Part shown: piece after piece, positions 32,570 through 44,776 of the stretch
Layout of the letters: each line of letters begins with the position of its first letter
Position numbering within the stretch: position 1 is the stretch's first letter
NCBI GenBank assembly: GCA_020746835.1
Contig: JAGPNK010000006.1
Coordinates: 806,001-870,000, forward strand
Direction: 5' to 3'
Source of the DNA: Stachybotrys elegans
Taxonomy: Eukaryota > Ascomycota > Sordariomycetes > Hypocreales > Stachybotryaceae
Length of the DNA stretch: 64,000 bases
Notes under the pieces: generated by a model
Database searches by the model: none
What the model saw: the letters and a program-made list of their open reading frames with translations, nothing else
What the model was told of the DNA's origin: nothing
Translations under genes and position numbers: made by a program

Positions 32570-33561
32570 ACCACCATTGCCAAAGTGCCTTGATATTCTA
32601 TTCGGCTTCTCTTCTTGTCCATGTTTCACTTTGAATCCACAGCATGCATTACCAAGTCGTATGCATATCTTGAACGGCCACAGTCCATGGTGACCTGCCG
32701 AGAACTAGGGGCCCAGCTGCCTCCGAGGTGCGACACACACATCCAAAGTCAAAGCCACCTTCTATGCTACTGCGCACCTCGACATTTCTGGAACCGACTT
32801 ATTTATTTTTATTCTTCTTTCCAGCCCCTCATTGATGAGTGGGTAGCGCTCTTCCAGCGGCTCCTTCTTACCTCCGACCAGGCCAGGATTAGCTTTTGGT
32901 GTCTTCTTTTTGTTTCACCTCTTCACTCTTGTGTGTCGTTACGGTGGGAAAGGCGCAGCGGGCGTTTTTCACGTTCGTCTTGATTTTTACTTTTTGGGAT
33001 AAGGATCGGATGTGAGATGAAATAGTGAAACCAGTTTTTGTGATTGTTTTTGTTTTTTTGGCCTATCGAATACCACTAGGATTCATATCCTTACTCCGGA
33101 GCAGAAGCAGCTGAGAGACGGGGGTGGACATGGCTGGGCGATGGAACGAGGGCATACAATATCACGAAGACGATGGTGATGTATGGGTTGGCAAGCTGAT
33201 GTTGGGCTGAGGGATGTCATGCCGCAAAAAATATGGTTTGGAAGACATTGATGGTTTCAGGACCGCTTCATTCTATATTATTATACCACCCTGTCTCTAT
33301 CTGTGACCCAATTCTATGCCACCTTCATGTATCCTTTGTATCCATCCATCCTGTGTCATGAGTCGTTGAATGCAACGAATGATATAACCAAACAGAAACC
33401 ACGCGCCTATAAGACATGAATCGGGAGCACGCCGGCTCCCAGTACTTGCGATACCCCTCCTGGGTTAGTAGTCAGAAGGGGAAGACGGGAACAAGCAAGG
33501 CCGTAAGTAATGTACAATGTAATGGAAGCTGGTAATGCTGCGCACCAGGAGGCGGCCATGC
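32570..33561. other. Convergent intergenic region, no gene seen
   Basis: This 990 bp region holds the 3' regions of BEM1 (+) and the unknown membrane protein (-). It is T-rich between about 32780 and 33060. No coding frame or RNA gene was recognised. Confidence 0.4.
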
Positions 33562-34504
33562 TTAGGCAACCTTCTCCATCAAGCTGTTGCGCACCTTTCT
33601 GTTGACGACGGCGCCGACGCCGAAACCAGGAACAATCCGACATATCCTGGCCGTAGTGCTGACGAGCCAGTTCTTGCCGACGAGAGCCCAGCGGTTCGCC
33701 CATGGAACTTGCTGAGAGGTACCAGGTCTGTTGTAGAGGTCCAAGCCCAGTAGGTGAACTGGGGTGGACAGAAGCTGGACAGCAGCAGGTGCTGCGAACT
33801 GGGCCATGGTCAGGCCTGATACGCGCCTCTTGAAATCCTCAGATATGCGTGAGTTGATGTAGGGTGCCAGCAGTGGCGGCACGTTGAAGGAGGCAAAGAT
33901 GGTTAGGCAGTCGCGCAATGCGAACAAGGCGTAGGAGGCGAGCGGCACAGGCCTAGGGACGACGCCGGGAGGACCAAATATGCGAACAAAGACCTTGTCC
34001 TTGTAGATGCCGAGGAAGATGTTGGCGGCAGAGGAGGCGGCGAATTTGCCGGTGCCTGAGGTGACGGTGTGGGCGGGACGGTTGCGCAGAGTCGAAGTGG
34101 CCGTATCAAATGTATTGGCTGTCAGATAAGTGCCGCCATAGACGAGGAGTATGAGGCCAAAGGGTCGGGAGAGGAGGAGGGACTGTGGGCGGAGGAAGAG
34201 GTTTCGCAATGAAGAGCGGATCGAGTTGGAGAAGGTATCGCGGCCAGAGGCGTTTTCCATGATGGAGCTTCCAGGGCATCAGTTCAGAAACCGAGATATG
34301 CATCGTGATGTCAGAGGCGCAGGGTGTATCTTACCGATCAATGATAGAAATGACGGGCGCGACGAGAACGCCGGCGCATGCGGCGGACACAAAGTCGGTG
34401 CCGAGGCGCCACCCGAGATTCGAGGTGTTCCATCGGGGCGGCGCGGCAAGTATAGGTGCAGGCGATGGCATGATGAGAGGCGCAGGCGAGCCTGTACTCT
34501 TCAT
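33562..34504 (-). CDS. Conserved fungal membrane protein of unknown function
   Basis: Exons 34504-34335 and 34267-33562 (67 nt intron) give 291 aa. Exon 1 supplies the opening APPRWNTSNLGWRLGTDFVS, a hydrophobic AACAGVLVAPVISIIDR stretch, then exon 2 has SIMENASGR, RPFGLILLVYGGTYLTANT, TSGTGKFAASSAANIFLGIYKDK, ALRDCLTIFASFNVPPLL and LLSTPVHLLGLDLYNRP. The short hydrophobic blocks separated by basic residues and the FGPPGVVPRPVP loop resemble a mitochondrial-carrier-like layout, but I see no PxD/ExxK/R signature, so I do not assign it. I recognise the family as widely conserved in ascomycetes without a known role. The second in-frame ATG, 11 codons in, could be the true start. Confidence 0.72.
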
Positions 34505-35174
34505 GGCGGGCGTGGAATGGGGAGAGGAGGGAAGAAGGAAGGAAGGAAGACGAAGTTATTCAGAATGGAATCACTGAAGCGACGACATCGGAGAGGAAAG
34601 GGTCTTTTCAGGCTTGCTTTCTTTAACAATAGAAGAATTATGATATAGCAGTATGCAACCTCAATAAAAAATAAAAAATACAGAGCACAAAAAAGAAGAC
34701 AACAAGGATACTGCGCGTCTTGAACCCTTTTTCTGCGGATGTCGTCAAGGTATCTGTTTTGGCTTGGCGGTGGGTGAGCAAAAGGGTGAGCTGACAGGGA
34801 CCCCGAGGTCGGAGGGAAGTTTTCGGGAGCGAGCGAGCGAGAGAGAGCTGATAGCGCGCGCGCGCACAGGGCACCATGCAGCTGATTTACCCGTGGGGGA
34901 TCCACGGCCCGCGATAGGCGGAAGCGACGGGATGGGCTGGACGAATGACGGATGACGGATGGCGTCAATGGCTGATTTTCGTGTCATTGGATTAGCTACG
35001 GTAGTTGGTGTTGATGACTCTGGAATAACAGTTCTGAGGTTGGAGGAGTTTGCATTTACGTAGGACTCGTTGCTTTAATATAATACCGAGATATTCACGC
35101 CCTGTATTTTCATGTGGTAGCAGATCCTCCACTAACAATTACATACATACGTACACTCGCACGTGATGCCGACC
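34505..35174. other. Intergenic region, no gene seen
   Basis: This 670 bp region lies between two minus-strand genes. It has a cgcgcgcgcgc alternating run near 34856-34866 and a gagcgagcgagcgagaga run just before it. No coding frame is supported. Confidence 0.4.
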
Positions 35175-36732
35175 TCAGCACTTGTTCCTCGTCACATTCA
35201 TGTCCTCGATCCACGGCATATACACCTCCTCGATGCCCTCCTGGAACCGCCACGCCTTCCAGTCGAAGCTCTTGAGCCCCCACGTGTCGTCGACGTCCTG
35301 GCCGCCCGAGCGCGCGCGGAAGGAGCCCGCCAGCGACCATACGGCCCAGCCGACGTGGTTCTCGGTCGTGAACTCGCGCAGGCAGGCCGTGTAGGCGTCC
35401 GACAGCAGCGAGGCGTCCTGGGCGGCGCCAAACTCGGTCATGAGCACGGGCGTCTGGCGGACGGCCTCGCGGCAGGGCCCCAGCGAGCTGCCCTCGAGGA
35501 GCGCGCAGTCGGCCGGCGGCGCCATGCCCAGCGCGTTGAAGCCCGCGCGGTACAGCTGCGCCTTGATGATGCTGCACGTGCCGACGTCGAGGTCCTCGCT
35601 CATCGGGTACAGGTGCAGCTCGTAGAAGACCTTGTCGCCCCAGGCGTGCTCGCCCAGGTCGAAGACCCAGGGGTCGCGGCGGGGCGCGTCGCGCGTCGCC
35701 ACGCACATGTAGCACGGCGCCTCCCACAGGTTGAGCCCGCTCGTCACGGCCGACAGGTCCTCGTCGTACTGCAGGCCCGACCACGAGATGAGCAGGTCCG
35801 GGTTGGCGGCGTGGATGGCGTCGCTGCCCAGCGACATGTTGCCCACGAGCGTCGGCCACCCGTAGTGGAAGCGCGGGTAGTTGTCGACCCAGGGCTGCCG
35901 CGGCTCGTTGACGAGCGCCATGGACACGATGTTGTCGTGGCCCGACGCCCAGCCGGCCACGTAGGCCAGCGCCCGCGTCCACTTGTCCACGTCGAAGTCG
36001 CGGTCGCCGAACCACGCGCTGCCGTCGGTGTGCGAGCAGCACCACGCCGCCTTGGCCATGTGCATGTCCGGGTGCACGTAGATGCCGCGCCGCGCCGCCA
36101 GCCGCACCACGTCGCTCCAGATGTCGAAGCGCCCGCTGCGCTTCGACCACTGCGGGTTGTGCTCGAGGATCTGGCGCGCCACGCGCGTCCCGTTCTGCGC
36201 GCCCAGGCCCTGCACGAGGGCCTTCTCCATCGGCACGTCGCGCCCGTTCGACTCGTAGATCTCGTCCACCATGGTCGCCGACCAGCCCATGCGGATAAAG
36301 TTCATGCCCAGCGCGGCGATGTCGTCGACAATCTCCTTGGCCGACCGCTTCTCCAGACCCTCGGGGATCATAGTCTCGCCTGTATATCCCAGTGTAAGTC
36401 AATTGTTCTTCGTTGACCTTGCTAGCCATATCCAACTGTTTCTACATCTCTTGCTGGGATAAGGCTTGATGGGAATTGGTGTGAGTATAAGACGTACCGG
36501 ACATGGGCCAGTTGATTCCAACAAAGGTAATCTTCTCTCCCCGGGCATTGACAATGTCACGACCCTCGGTGTGGAACGGTCCGTATGGCCACTTGGACTC
36601 CGCGGCCTGACGGCTTTCGACTCCTGCATTGCCATTGCCGCTGAACTCATAAGTCCTGGGGTCAATCGTCACCGCGAGGCCGGTGCTGGCCAGGAGGGCC
36701 GTCACCAGCGACCGCATCATGAACTGAACCAT
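35175..36732 (-). CDS. Secreted glycoside hydrolase family 5 enzyme
   Basis: Exons 36732-36498 and 36379-35175 (118 nt intron) encode 479 aa. A signal peptide occupies about the first 20 residues (RSLVTALLASTGLAVTIDP around the cleavage site). The (beta/alpha)8 GH5 fold begins ITFVGINWPMSGE and GMNFIRMGWS. The acid/base glutamate is in SMALVNEPRQ (about E237) and the nucleophile in PVLMTEFGAAQ (about E394). GH5 members hydrolyse beta-1,4-glucan, mannan, beta-1,3-glucan or glycolipids; the subfamily is not clear from sequence alone. Paired cysteines (CC at about 192-193, CYMC) suggest disulfides. Exon 2 is extremely rich in G/C third positions, far above YVC1 next to it, which also creates a 417-codon antisense frame. 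It is transcribed in the same direction as YVC1. Confidence 0.88.
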
Positions 36733-36837
36733 CTCTGGCGCGCAATCTCTGACAACTATCTCGGCGATTGGGCGGAGAGTGTCAATGGCGGGGAGCTTGG
36801 GTTGCAGCAGCCTCTCAATTGGGAGACCGCATCATCC

Positions 36838-36848
36838 CTTTATATAAA
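36838..36848 (-). promoter_or_regulatory. TATA box of the GH5 gene
   Basis: The minus strand reads TTTATATAAAG here, about 106 bp upstream of the GH5 ATG at 36732. Confidence 0.5.
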
Positions 36849-37372
36849 CACTTCTGTCTTTCTCCTTTCCCCAGCTCAACGTAGCGTCCATGCGGGGAAC
36901 ATCGTCTTGATGACCATGGTTCCTGGATCGGCATGAGGTGTCTCCAGATGTTTCCCGAGTTGGAGTTGGAGAAGGTTCAATTTCCTGTCCCACGGAACAA
37001 TCATGTTTCTCTTGAGCCGGCCCGACATTTAGTCAAGGAACTTCAACTCTCCAACGATGCGCGCCAATGGTAAGTGTCAATTTGGTGCTACCGAGGCAAA
37101 CTAAACAACACTTGCAAACAAAAACATGCGTCGCTCCACTCTGCTGCTAAGTTTCTCCAACTCCAGTATACGTTGCTCCGCATATTCTTCGAAACACTGG
37201 TCAATTAACCTGCCCAAACCCACACCGTCTGGGGCTCATCCCCGCAGCACCCCGCGTTTATTTCTTGGCCCCAAGACAACCTCGTCGTCGGCTTGACTTT
37301 GTTGTGGCCTCGTCCTGGCCCCCGAGCTTCATATCGGGGAAACCCGTCGCCTCGGCATACGTTAGACGCAAG
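36849..37372. other. Intergenic region between YVC1 stop and GH5 TATA box
   Basis: This stretch contains the upstream part of the GH5 promoter and the YVC1 3' region. No coding frame is supported. Confidence 0.4.
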
Positions 37373-39717
37373 CTAGTCCGACGGGGGGCGCGCGGCTTTG
37401 TTTTCTTGCAAGGCCAAGACAACCGTAGTCAGCTGGTCAATCTTGCTGTTGAGCTCGCTTATTTGCACTTCGATAGCCGAAGGAGCTTCCACGTCATCCT
37501 CCCGCCGTCTATTGCGATCCCCATTGGAAGGAAGTGGCGATGTCAATGCCGGTGCAGCATAGCCCGATGATGGCCGGATGTTGCCCAACGTGGGTCGACG
37601 ACGGCTTTCCCCAGACGTCATCTTGGGTCCCTTGAACCCGACAGCCCCGTCCGCATAGAACTTGCGCCTGACGAGCTCATACAACTCAATGACCGCAACA
37701 ATGGGAGCATGGGTGACCTTGAGAAGCAAGATACGCCCAGCACGGAACCTCTCATCCTTGGGGAGTATGAGTCGCCAGGGGCGGAACACGACAAAGGCAA
37801 TCAGGTTAAAGGGTGGGTAAAAGTGCGTGAGTCTGTTGCTAGTAGACGCCTCGAGCACATAGACGCTGTAGACGTAGAGGTACTCCTCCTTTGCCCGTGT
37901 GATGACACGGGAGAAGCTGTTGGACAACATACCCGTCATGGAGCCTGTGAGCAGGATGGAAGTGAGGGTGACGAAGATGATCATCAGGGGCGGGCCAAAT
38001 ACAGGATCGATCTGGTGCATCACCTCGAATCCCACGTAGCTGGAACCGAAGAAGATCTTGGTTAGGATGCCCATCATGTGGAGGAAGTCAAACGTCTTGC
38101 GGCCCACAAGGGAGAAGGTTGTCAGAAAGCCGAAATAGATGATGACGACGAGCACCATGAACTTGATGAAGTCCTTGCCCATTTCCTTGAGACAAGGTAT
38201 AAGCGTTCCCCAGTAGGGGCTCAAGCTGAGGATGGAGCAGATGCGAGGAATCATGAAGAGGGCTTCCAGGGACAATACATCAAAGGCCAAGTCGTTGTAG
38301 AACTTATCATTCTCAACAATGCCAATGATTCCTGATGGGAGTTAGCTTACAATACAGGAAAGCAGGACGACTAGAATCTGGGTCCTTGGTACTCACGCAG
38401 GACAGCAAAAGTGAGGCCGATCAAGATCATAATCATGTCAAACAGATTCCAGATGTCGGTCGTGTAGAAGATGGAGCCAGCGTCGATCCACTCGCTCAGT
38501 TCGTCGTAGAGGAAGGCAGCAATCCAAACAAACAGAGCAATCTCGGCCGTGGTCAGGTGGCTCTCTTCTCTGACGATGAGGACCGTGTAGTAGAGGCACA
38601 GGAAGATGAAGAAGAAGCAAACTTCCCACGACTTGAGGTACTTGGGCACACGGAGGCGAGAGAAGGGGTCCGAGTTGGCCGGATTGTAATACCGAGGCTT
38701 CTTGACCGAGTGGACGGAAAGGCTGTCCCAGAAAATAATGTCGCCATTCCAGATGCCGGTGACGATCTTTTGCACTACGTGCTGGCTGAGGAAGCGCTTG
38801 GCGTTGGCAACGGCGGCAATCTCCAGAGCGTTGAGAGACGTGAAGGCCATGGTAGGATCGCTATCCTCATCTACCATCTCATCGGTGCTGTACGTCAACC
38901 GCGATAGCGAGCTCAGAAGCTGCAGCTTCTTGCGGGTGCTGCCCGTCGGGACATTGAGACCGCGTCCGTCAGTAGACGTGCCCGTGAAGCTGTGTGCCAA
39001 AAGAGGTGAGCTCTCGCCAAATTCCTCATCGACTTCCTGCGCTGTCTGTGGGTGGTCCGCACAGTCGGGATCAGGAATCTCATAAAGGCAGTAATCCACA
39101 GCCTCGCGTTCCGACAGGCGACTGAGGAACCTCCACGCAACAATCTCACAGGCATTTGAGCGGGCTTCACTAAGGCCCTGGTTGTTTGTCTCGGCATCAT
39201 AGTGCCACTTGAGTGCTCTAAGAAAGGTCAGCAGGTTTTGTGTATTGAGTGGTTGTGACTGGTGATGTTGAAAAAGCGATGACGTATCAGTATGTACTTA
39301 CAGAAGCGCATTAACGACGGCGGGGTTCGAGCATTCCGTGGCGAGGTGGTCAACCAAGATCCTCAGACAATTGCCTGCGGCCGTGGTTCTCAGCTGCTCA
39401 AAGGTGCTGGGAAGCTCAATCACATCCTTGATGTACCTGGGCAAGGAAGGTATAATTAGTGGACGTATGTACCATGACGGGCAAATGGATGTAGGGTACA
39501 ATCTCGGCTACAGCTGGGAGAGACACGCAGGCACAATGAAACAAGTAGCAGTGGGTGTCAGCGATAAAGGTTGGACTTACCACGAGAGCTTCCTGACCAC
39601 AGTCCGAAAATCATCGTCTGGCAAGATATCGGGCAGGTCGAAGTCCAGGCGACGGGCAGAGATGGGGCTGAACTCCCTGGCGGGCTGCTGGGCCTTTGCC
39701 TTGACGCGGATAGGCAT
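37373..39717 (-). CDS. yvc1: Vacuolar TRP-like calcium channel Yvc1
   Basis: Four exons (39717-39581, 39436-39302, 39217-38397, 38331-37373) encode 683 aa. The cytosolic N-terminus has RTVVRKLSWYIKDVIELPST and VDYCLYEIPDPDC. Membrane segments begin at SWEVCFFFIFLCLYYTVLIV and continue with AEIALFVWIAAFLYDEL, WNLFDMIMILIGLTFAVL, the FIKFMVLVVIIYFGFLTTFS segment, a pore-region FFGSSYVGFEVM and PPLMIIFVTLTSILLTGSMT. Yvc1 releases calcium from the vacuole in response to stretch, osmotic shock and oxidants. The C-terminus ends with an acidic and a coiled-coil-like stretch (EVQISELNSKIDQLTTVVLA). Splices remove in-frame stops at three places and restore family sequence each time. Length matches fungal Yvc1 (about 680-700 aa). 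Confidence 0.93.
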
Positions 39718-42700
39718 GATGCAGCTTCTTCTCGATGGACCACGATGTCACGATGGTTCCGGAGATGCCCAATGCAAGAGGGCCGAGTTCAAGACGCGGC
39801 CTGCCGGGCGATGGATGAGCAAGAAGGTGAACAGCAAGCGGAGGTTGGGGATGAGGCCCATGCGATGGCAGGTTGAGCTTGGTCCAAGAGACCCCTAAAC
39901 CAAGGCATAGAGTGGAGTCGGCCATGATAGCGTCTCTGACCCTCGGTCTAGCCACCAATATTTGAAACCGCCAAAGCTAAGATTGCCGCACGGCCAGGAA
40001 ATGCCATGAATCGAGCATGGGATTGCGGTTGGTCCTTTGTTGAGAGTGTGGGCATATCTCAAAGCAAATGGTGTCTATCTGACCGAGTTGTCTTTGCCGA
40101 AGTGAGGCAAGTGACGCTGCACCCTCTTTCCAACCCAGCATTGTATCGGAACCATTGGAAGGAGCTACTAGGCAGGCTTACCGGAAGGACAACTGCCGCC
40201 ACGCAAATCTTAACCTCCACTCACTCATGATGTGCATCAGAATTTCACGTGAAGAAACATAGTCAGATGTGCATCGCAACCTGCGCAAGGCTTGTACGAC
40301 ACTGCCTGGTCGCTAGGTGACCAGTATGCCTTATCCTCATTCTTATTTCTAGCCCGAGGAGGCGGGAGTGGCTGCTCAAGTGTGTCGCCACCACAAGCGG
40401 CGCAAGTAAAGCTGTTTTGGCCCCTCTTGATGCGATGATCTATTTTGTCCATGGCGGAGTGACCAGGAAATTCCTTAGAGTTTGCCGTTCAACAACAAGA
40501 GCGGCCGTCGAATCATGATACGAATGCGTCCATCCTGTCAGGTTGGCTGGCAATGGTAAATGAAAGAGAGGCCAAAGGGCCCGAACCAACTACATGTACA
40601 TGAATGTTTTGCATTCATCTGATGGTGCCATGCACATGTTCCTCCCGCACGCGGCCCGCGTTCCTGAAGCTATTATATGGCAGCCATGTGCCATTCCATG
40701 CCATCCCGGGTGGCGGGCAGCGAATCCGTGGACGTGCATAACCCCAGGCGTAATTATGAATGGAAAGCGAAGTCTCGAAACTCCCAGGTTCTGGTGCCTG
40801 AATGATCTTCAGTGGCTAGGAAGTTGGGGGCGGGCTTCATGGCATTGGCATGAAGCATTGAGCAAGAGAGGAAGTTGCCAGCTCGCAGAGGTCGTATCAG
40901 TCTCTAAAAACGTTGCCACACTGACATGGAACTAAATGCATGATGAAAATAAAAATAAAAATAAAAGGCCGTGGTATCGTCTGATTCATCCATCTCAGCA
41001 ATCGCCATCGCGCATATCACGTACATCGCGTGCAGCGGGTGAGTTGAATTTGGGGGCCACGTCAAGTTCACTCACAGGTATGAATGGCAAGAGTGACACG
41101 TCGGGTAGTTAGTATCTGTAGGGCAGGCTTGGCATCTTGCTCGTATTAATAGCAACGACTGCATACTGGATAAGCTGGCAGCCCAACCACAGGCTACCAC
41201 AGGCTACCACAGTCCACCACAACCCACCGTGGCGATGCACTTATGCACATCCCCAACCACAGAACAATTATGCAGCCTACCATTCTGCATTAAGACTTTC
41301 CGCGCGTCTGCAGCTCTTGGTGTGCAACCTTCTTCGGTTCAGCAATGCCTGTTGCGGAAAGGCATCAAAATCTGCACCAGTCACAGCCGTGCGCTGCCTG
41401 GATCCCCGGCCTTGTGGCGGGCCATGCCACAACACCACTGCCGGGATGACGGCGCTTGTTCTGACCAATCGCTCATGGTTGACTCCTGCATCCAACCGCC
41501 CGCGGGTCTGGGTCAGCAGCCTAGGTGTAGACAAACCTGATTTGGTTAGAGATGCATGCGCGGAGACGGATGAAAAAAGAAAATGAGAGAGATGCACACC
41601 GTGTCTCGGAAGAGGGTGGCTACCATTTACTGCATATGGGTGAGGGAGGGTGGGCGACTGAAATGACTGGAGCTGTAGATGGACAAGGGAAGAAGATGAT
41701 ACAGCGGAATAGAAAAAAATTCCACACCTCTTACCTGCAGCCCTTCCCCTCTACCACATGTCAGGGCCGCATGCAGGGCGAGATGGGATGAGACAAATGG
41801 ACACCCATAAGACCGACCGTCTCATCTCGTCAGTCCCGTCTGGACGTGGTCAGAGGGTCGAGATGCGTCCGCAAAGGTGCAAAATCTACCACAAAGTCAC
41901 ACAGTTCTAGTAAATAAGTAGTAAATGGTTCAACGTCCTGGCTGTCTCCGTCCGTGTACAGAAGCATGTATCACCATCGCCCGTCGTTGTCTTGGGCTGG
42001 CGTCCGGGCAACCATTGTGGGGATGGATGCTAGCATCGAATCGCCCTCCATGACGCGCTGGAGCCGACTAAAACGTCCCGCCCGTATTCCTCAAGACAAT
42101 TGATCGAATCGCTGGTAACGCCCCCGGCCGGTGGGTCCATCCATTGTCCGAGGCCAAGCACTTGCACCTTATTCCACTGCACCCGTACATGCCCTGTAAC
42201 CCTCTAGTGCCTGCATCCACCCCTGGCCCGCTTGGCCTGGCTCCCAACCTCCATTACGCCTGGCATCGCCATGACACCTCACTACAAAGTGCCTTGTGGG
42301 ACCTCGCTCGCCGCCCTCCCATTGGCTGCGGCTGTGAAAGTGCCCTGCTTTCCCGCTAATACTTAGTTGTGCCTTCAGCCTCCCGCGCCAGCAACGGGGC
42401 CCTGGCCGGAAACCAACCCCCATGTTCAAACATCTCGTCCTCTCCTTGTTCTTTCCGTTCACTTTTGTTGTTTTCAACTAGGGCCTTATTTCTTTGCCTC
42501 GGGTGTCTTTATTTCCCTTTTTTCCCTTTTTCCCTTTTCCTTTGGTTTTACTTCTTCTTCTCTTCTTCGACGTCACTCACTTCACGCGGCTCTTGTTTCC
42601 GCTCTTGTAATAGACTGCAGCCGCATTGCATCCATTTCACAGACACACGCCGCTATAAACAAAACACCACTGCTTCGCCGTGCACTGTTGCCTCGGACGC

Positions 42701-42806
42701 CTGTTGCAGGCACAGTTCACACGGCATAGACCAGGTTTTTTTTTCCCTTCGCGGGGTCTGCGCCGCCTACACCACAACTCTACGCGAGATCGATCACGCC
42801 AACAAA
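39718..42806. other. Gene-free 3.1 kb region
   Basis: This is the longest gap in the window. The two flanking genes are divergent. It holds a duplicated caggctaccac unit at about 41190-41210, an aaaata run at 40945-40965, and a T/C-rich leader from about 42430 on. The frame of the surface-protein gene stays open upstream to 42369, but the encoded upstream residues look random. No RNA gene or transposon was recognised. Confidence 0.4.
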
Positions 42807-44151
42807 ATGCCTTCTTTCAGTTTCAACATTTGGCGTCTGCCACATGCGACCGCTCTGGTCGTCGTCTCTACCCTCTTCGCTCTTTGCGACGCCCATGCCG
42901 TTCCTCGACAGACCAAGACGATTCCCTTCCACGAACTCGATGTTGTGTCATGGCCGCTCGCCCCGACCCCAGGCCCGTCGCATGCGCTCTTCGAGCGCCA
43001 GTTGAACACCATCTGTGGATACATTGGTGGCGACCCTGGACTACCGGCAACCTGTTCTGCGGGCTCTCACTGCGCCGCCGACGTGAACCAAGAAGTTTTG
43101 GGTTGCTGTCCAAACGACGGCCCTTGCACTCAGGGAATTTACAGCGGCTGCGTGGATGTCAACAGCGCACCTCCGACCGAAGTCAACCCCTACATCTATA
43201 CCTGCACTGGTCGTAACGTGTGCTATCGGAATACCTTTGATGGCGGCTACTACCAATATGGGTGCGGTTCGGCCTCGAGTGTCGCCGCTACTGTTGCGGC
43301 CACTGCTTCTGGCCAGTTGTCTCTTGATATAGCCAGAGTCACTGCGCCCTGGACCGCCACCGCCACATCCTTGGAAGAGCCTACTACTCTAGGATCCGTC
43401 ACAAGCCGTACCACGGCATCTGAAGCCATGTCCACGACAGAGACCGCATCGAGCGAAGCCACGGAAACCGATGGTAGAACCGTGGTTGCGTCTCCGGAAT
43501 CTACTACCACGGCCAATGTTCCCACTGAGGCACCAGCGGCCAACAAGGGAAACGACAATACAGGAGCCATCGTTGGCGGCACGGTTGGTGCATTTGCCGG
43601 GATCCTCGCTCTCGTTGCGCTGGGCATATTCCTCTGGCGTCGCAAGAATGGCAATACGCGCAAAGGCCCTGGGCCCAAACAGGGCACCGAGTTCATCAAG
43701 TAAGAAAATTGCTTTCGTCCCCACACGACAAATGTCGATGCTAACGTAAAACAGGAGCCCCATTGACGGTAACGGCCATCATGCATTCGCCCCTGTCCCA
43801 ACTATGCAGGAGAATAGCGAGTATGGCAACGTGATTACACCGCTGCCACAGGCTTCGCCTACGGCATACGACCCTGGAAGATATCGCAACGAACTAGACA
43901 ACACTCAAGCTACGGCTGGCGGAGCAAGAGCTCTCAGCCCACTGCGGGATGACGAAGTCCCCCTTACAGCTACAGAGCGAGAAACGGAAGAATTTTCGAC
44001 AGGCTTCCACACAGGACCATCTGACGCCCGCGATGGGTATCCTGCGATGCCGAGCCACTACGAAGCGAGGACATCGTACTCGCCGGCTCGTGGGCAATCC
44101 AGAGTACTGTGGCAGCAGAACCTGTCAAATCGCAACCCAACATGGCTGTGA
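42807..44151 (+). CDS. Mid2/WSC-like cell-surface protein
   Basis: Exons 42807-43699 and 43755-44151 (55 nt intron, gctaacg branch) encode 429 aa. A signal peptide covers about 1-30 (FSFNIWRLPHATALVVVSTL). The ectodomain (about 70-155) is Cys-rich: TICGYIGGDPGLPATC, HCAADVNQEVLGCCPNDGPC, YSGCVDVN, TCTGRNVCYRN and a YGCG end. A Ser/Thr-rich stalk (about 155-250), likely O-mannosylated, leads to a single membrane helix (AIVGGTVGAFAGILALVALG) followed by basic WRRKNG. The cytosolic tail is 130 aa with Ser/Pro/Tyr motifs. This is the layout of cell-wall stress sensors (Wsc/Mid2-type) that signal to Rho1, although the Cys pattern is not a textbook WSC domain. The ATG at 42807 is preferred over upstream in-frame codons because it begins the signal peptide. 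Confidence 0.75.
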
Positions 44152-44776
44152 TACATCATTAATGGCATAGAAGAGGAGGAGAAGCTTGCATTGGCGGGTG
44201 TTTGATTTCTGGGATAGACTGCGTTCCAATTCTGCTACTTTTAAAGAGTTATGATTGCTCCAGGCGTTGGCAGTAAGCCGCGACATAGGGTGTTTGGCTA
44301 ATGGAGGATTTGGGGCATGTGGGAGGACATTACCCCCGGCCTGAGTTGTATGTTTTACTCGGTGGCCACTTAATCATGTATGACTATACGAACGAGTAAT
44401 AGAGTCCAGAGTACGAAGTTCATGAGCAACCATACCTATTACCTACGTATGGGCATTGTCCAGCCATGGTCAAGCGCAGGTCCCCATGTGTCATGACTTG
44501 AATGCCAGGGACGGTCACATTGCAGCTACGTCGAGGACGCCAGGCGCACAGCCCATGTTCTGGTTGCAGATCTTCCGCTATGTCTTAATAAACCGGTGCA
44601 AAAGAGGGCAGGTGTGCGTTGCGAACTAAGCGTCATAGACGAGGGGAACTAGTAGCATGCACGGCCTGTGTTTACACAAGAAGATATACGTAGTCACCGA
44701 AGGCTTTGCAGAAAACAGGATGCTTCCACATATTCATTCTTCTTCTCTTTGAGTGCGCACAAGGAAGCGAAAGAAA
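44152..44776. other. Intergenic region, no gene seen
   Basis: This 625 bp gap lies between two plus-strand genes. No coding frame, RNA gene or repeat was recognised. Confidence 0.4.

Noticed and set aside
35163..36416. 417-codon plus-strand open frame opposite the GH5 gene
   Set aside because: It results from extreme GC at codon third positions on the coding strand; Arg/Val/His-rich nonsense sequence.
42369..42806. In-frame N-terminal extension of the surface protein
   Set aside because: The extension looks random and would bury the signal peptide that starts at 42807.
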